In this document: piece by piece, positions 5,535-9,117 of the stretch
Position numbering within the stretch: position 1 is the stretch's first letter
Layout of the letters: every line of letters begins with the position of its first letter
Assembly (NCBI GenBank): GCA_041635265.1
Contig: JBFJJV010000121.1
Coordinates: 1-9,117 of the forward strand
Direction of reading: 5' to 3'
Source: Panacagrimonas sp041635265
GTDB taxonomy: Bacteria; Pseudomonadota; Gammaproteobacteria; Nevskiales; Nevskiaceae
Length of the DNA stretch: 9,117 nucleotides
Made by a program: the position numbers and the translations under genes
Notes under the pieces: generated by a model
Databases searched by the model: none
Told to the model about the DNA's origin: nothing
The model's input: the letters and a program-made list of their open reading frames with translations, nothing else

Positions 5535-7277
5535 ATGTCCGGCCTGATCCCTCAGAGCTTCATACAAGACCTGCTTGCGCGCTGCGACATCGTCGAAGTG
5601 ATTGGCGCGCGTCTGGAACTCAAACGGGCGGGTCGTGAATTCAAGGCGCTGTCGCCATTTACCAACGAGAAGAGCGCCTCCTTCCACGTTTCACCTGCAA
5701 AGCAGATGTTCTTTGACTTCAGCTCGGGCAAGAGCGGCAACGTCATCGGCTTTCTGATGGAGCACGATCGCCTCACGTTTGTAGAGGCGGTGGAGGAACT
5801 TGCCGGGAATCTCGGGATCGACGTGCCGCGCGAAGGCGGCCATTTCGAGCGCCTGGTACTGGACGGCCCGCTCGACGCCATGGCTGCGGCGCAGCGCTTC
5901 TTCACCGATCAGTTGCGCAAGCATCCGCCAGCGATCGAGTACCTGAGAGCGCGCGGCGTCAGCGGCGAAACCGCCAAGACCTTTGGCATCGGCTTTGCGC
6001 CTGACGCTTGGGACGCCTTGTCCAAATTCTTTGACGAACCGAAACATGCCATCGCGGCCGGCCTGCTCAAGCAAAAGGAAGGCAGCGAGCGCACTTACGA
6101 CGTCTTCCGCAATCGGGTCATGTTTCCCATCCGCGATACCCGCGGTCGGGTGATTGCGTTTGGTGGCCGCACGCTGGGTGATGACCCAGCCAAATATCTG
6201 AACTCCCCTGAAACGCCCCTGTTTCACAAGGGTCGGAATCTGTTCGGCCTGTACGAAGCCAAGCAGTCGACCAAGAAGGCCTTATCCCACCTGATCGTCG
6301 TCGAAGGTTATATGGATGTCGTCATGCTCGCGCAATACGGCATTCGCGAGGTCGTGGCGACGCTGGGCACCGCCACCACGCGGGAACAACTGGGCCTGCT
6401 GTTCAAATCCACCAGCCGCGTGGTGTTCTGTTTCGACGGCGATCGTGCGGGTCGTTCGGCGGCCTGGCGGGCGCTTGAGCAAGGGCTGCCCGAGGTTGAC
6501 GAGAAGCGCGAGTGCCAGTTCATGTTTCTGCCGGACGGCCATGACCCGGACTCCCTGGTACAGGAGATTGGCAGCGAGGCCTTCAGAGATTTACTCACCC
6601 AAGCGCAGCCATTTTCTTCGTTTCTACTCGATGAGCTCGGCAAACAGGCCAATCTGGCGACGCTGGACGGCAGGGCCAAGCTGGCAGGGCTGGCCAAGCC
6701 CTATCTGTCGAAGATGCGGGAGACTCCGCTGCTGAGCCTGATCAAGGACGAGCTTTCCCGACGCACCGGTCTGCGCCGCGAGGAGCTAGGGGCGGTTAAG
6801 GCTGCTGAGTCAGATGGGATAAGGGGCGCACCTACGGCGCGCAAGCAAGCCGAACCCGGGGCGGTACGGGCGATCAAGCTCGCACTGCAGCTGATGCTGG
6901 AAAGGTCTGATTTAGCTCAGAAAGTTGATGAATTAGAGCTTTTGGCGCAATCGAACATCGTTGGCATCGGCATTCTGGTTGAAGCCATTGATTTCTTTCA
7001 GGAGCACCCCGACGCACGGGCTGCTCAGCTCCTGGAGTTCTGGCGCGACACGGCCAAAGCAGCCGCCGTGCATCGTCTCGGGCCTCTGGAAAAACAACTC
7101 GATGACGCAGGGATTGAAAATGAATTTATGGACGCCATTGATCATTTACGCAAGAAAGCCCTGAAAGAGCGCATCAACCTGCTGTTGTCGGAGGCAAAAT
7201 CCAGAACCCTGAGCACCGCAGAAACGGCCGAGATTCAGCAACTGACAGCGCAACTTGCGACGAAAAAATCCGTCTAA
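5535..7277 (+). CDS. dnaG: DNA primase DnaG with a zinc-ligand-free N-terminal domain
   Basis: DnaG makes the RNA primers for replication and works with the DnaB helicase. The 580 residues match E. coli DnaG in length and order. The N-terminal zinc-binding-type domain is at about 1-100, the RNA polymerase core with RVMFPIRD (194-201), AFGGR and KYLNSPET (220-227), the TOPRIM fold with EGYMDV (257-262), DGDRAG (301-306) and DPD (337-339), and the C-terminal helicase-binding domain from about 440. The catalytic acidic residues are all present. The odd part is the N-terminal domain. The positions of the four zinc ligands (Cys40, His43, Cys61, Cys64 in E. coli) are Ser40, Thr43, Asp61 and Ser64 here, while the surrounding SPF-NEK, SF-V, F-SGKSGN and FLM framework is kept. 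The ATG is the only reasonable start (an in-frame TGA lies at 5496), yet no Shine-Dalgarno precedes it. Low primase translation would fit. Confidence 0.96.
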   Translation: MSGLIPQSFIQDLLARCDIVEVIGARLELKRAGREFKALSPFTNEKSASFHVSPAKQMFFDFSSGKSGNVIGFLMEHDRLTFVEAVEELAGNLGIDVPREGGHFERLVLDGPLDAMAAAQRFFTDQLRKHPPAIEYLRARGVSGETAKTFGIGFAPDAWDALSKFFDEPKHAIAAGLLKQKEGSERTYDVFRNRVMFPIRDTRGRVIAFGGRTLGDDPAKYLNSPETPLFHKGRNLFGLYEAKQSTKKALSHLIVVEGYMDVVMLAQYGIREVVATLGTATTREQLGLLFKSTSRVVFCFDGDRAGRSAAWRALEQGLPEVDEKRECQFMFLPDGHDPDSLVQEIGSEAFRDLLTQAQPFSSFLLDELGKQANLATLDGRAKLAGLAKPYLSKMRETPLLSLIKDELSRRTGLRREELGAVKAAESDGIRGAPTARKQAEPGAVRAIKLALQLMLERSDLAQKVDELELLAQSNIVGIGILVEAIDFFQEHPDARAAQLLEFWRDTAKAAAVHRLGPLEKQLDDAGIENEFMDAIDHLRKKALKERINLLLSEAKSRTLSTAETAEIQQLTAQLATKKSV

Positions 7278-7318
7278 ATTTCAGCTTTCGGGTAAAATGC
7301 ACGGTTCCCCGCATCACT

Positions 7319-7353
7319 ATGGTGGATAGCCATCCACCCAACTGGCTGAGTTA

Positions 7354-7354
<1 letters not shown>
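7319..7354 (+). CDS. Possible 11-codon leader ORF overlapping the rpoD start
   Basis: An ATG at 7319 opens MVDSHPPNWLS and stops at TAA 7352-7354. The last A of that stop is the first base of the rpoD ATG (a TAATG junction). No clear Shine-Dalgarno precedes it, so translation is unproven. The overlap would allow translational coupling to rpoD, which also lacks an obvious Shine-Dalgarno. The Pro-Pro pair near the end is the kind of sequence that can slow ribosomes. A short ORF like this can arise by chance. Confidence 0.22.
7321..7338 (+). repeat. Short hairpin in the dnaG-rpoD gap
   Basis: GGTGGAT (7321-7327) and ATCCACC (7332-7338) are exact complements around an AGCC loop, ending 15 bases before the rpoD ATG. 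No T-run follows, so it is not a terminator. A TAAAAT string at 7293-7298 upstream could be a -10 box of an rpoD-specific promoter but lacks a -35 partner. In E. coli this gap is an mRNA processing site, and the hairpin might mark a processed 5' end here. Confidence 0.4.

Positions 7355-9117
<1,763 letters not shown>

Overview
The window looks like chromosome of a non-enteric gammaproteobacterium, moderately GC-rich by eye. The main evidence is the block tsaD(-) / rpsU-yqeY-dnaG-rpoD(+). This is the macromolecular-synthesis operon with yqeY between rpsU and dnaG, the order known from Pseudomonas- and Xanthomonas-type genomes. The RpoD and TsaD sequences are also strongly gammaproteobacterial in character. 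I see no mobile element, CRISPR array, tRNA or rRNA.

Left third (1-3355), cobalamin acquisition. The C-terminal part of a BtuF-like periplasmic cobalamin-binding protein enters from the left on the + strand. It converges on a minus-strand pair, btuB (outer-membrane TonB-dependent cobalamin receptor) followed 37 bases later by pduO (ATP:cob(I)alamin adenosyltransferase). A clear cobalamin riboswitch lies in the btuB leader, with an intrinsic-terminator-like hairpin between it and the btuB start. The logic is a salvage module: BtuB brings the corrinoid across the outer membrane, BtuF hands it to an inner-membrane ABC transporter (not in the window), and PduO converts it to adenosylcobalamin. 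That product probably feeds back on the riboswitch.

Middle (3356-4509). tsaD (tRNA t6A synthesis) is on the minus strand and divergent from the rpsU operon across a 137-base gap that carries a candidate promoter for rpsU.

Right half (4510-9117). rpsU (ribosomal protein S21), yqeY, dnaG (primase) and rpoD (sigma-70, cut by the window end about 20 codons early) run in one direction. The yqeY-dnaG gap is 299 bases and holds nested inverted repeats and a weak hairpin with a seven-T run. The dnaG-rpoD gap holds a small hairpin and a possible 11-codon leader ORF whose stop overlaps the rpoD start.

The most unusual protein feature is DnaG. Its catalytic core looks intact, but all four zinc ligands of its N-terminal zinc-binding domain are replaced. 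I did not find a clearly new multi-gene system; most of the window is housekeeping genes plus a B12 salvage locus.
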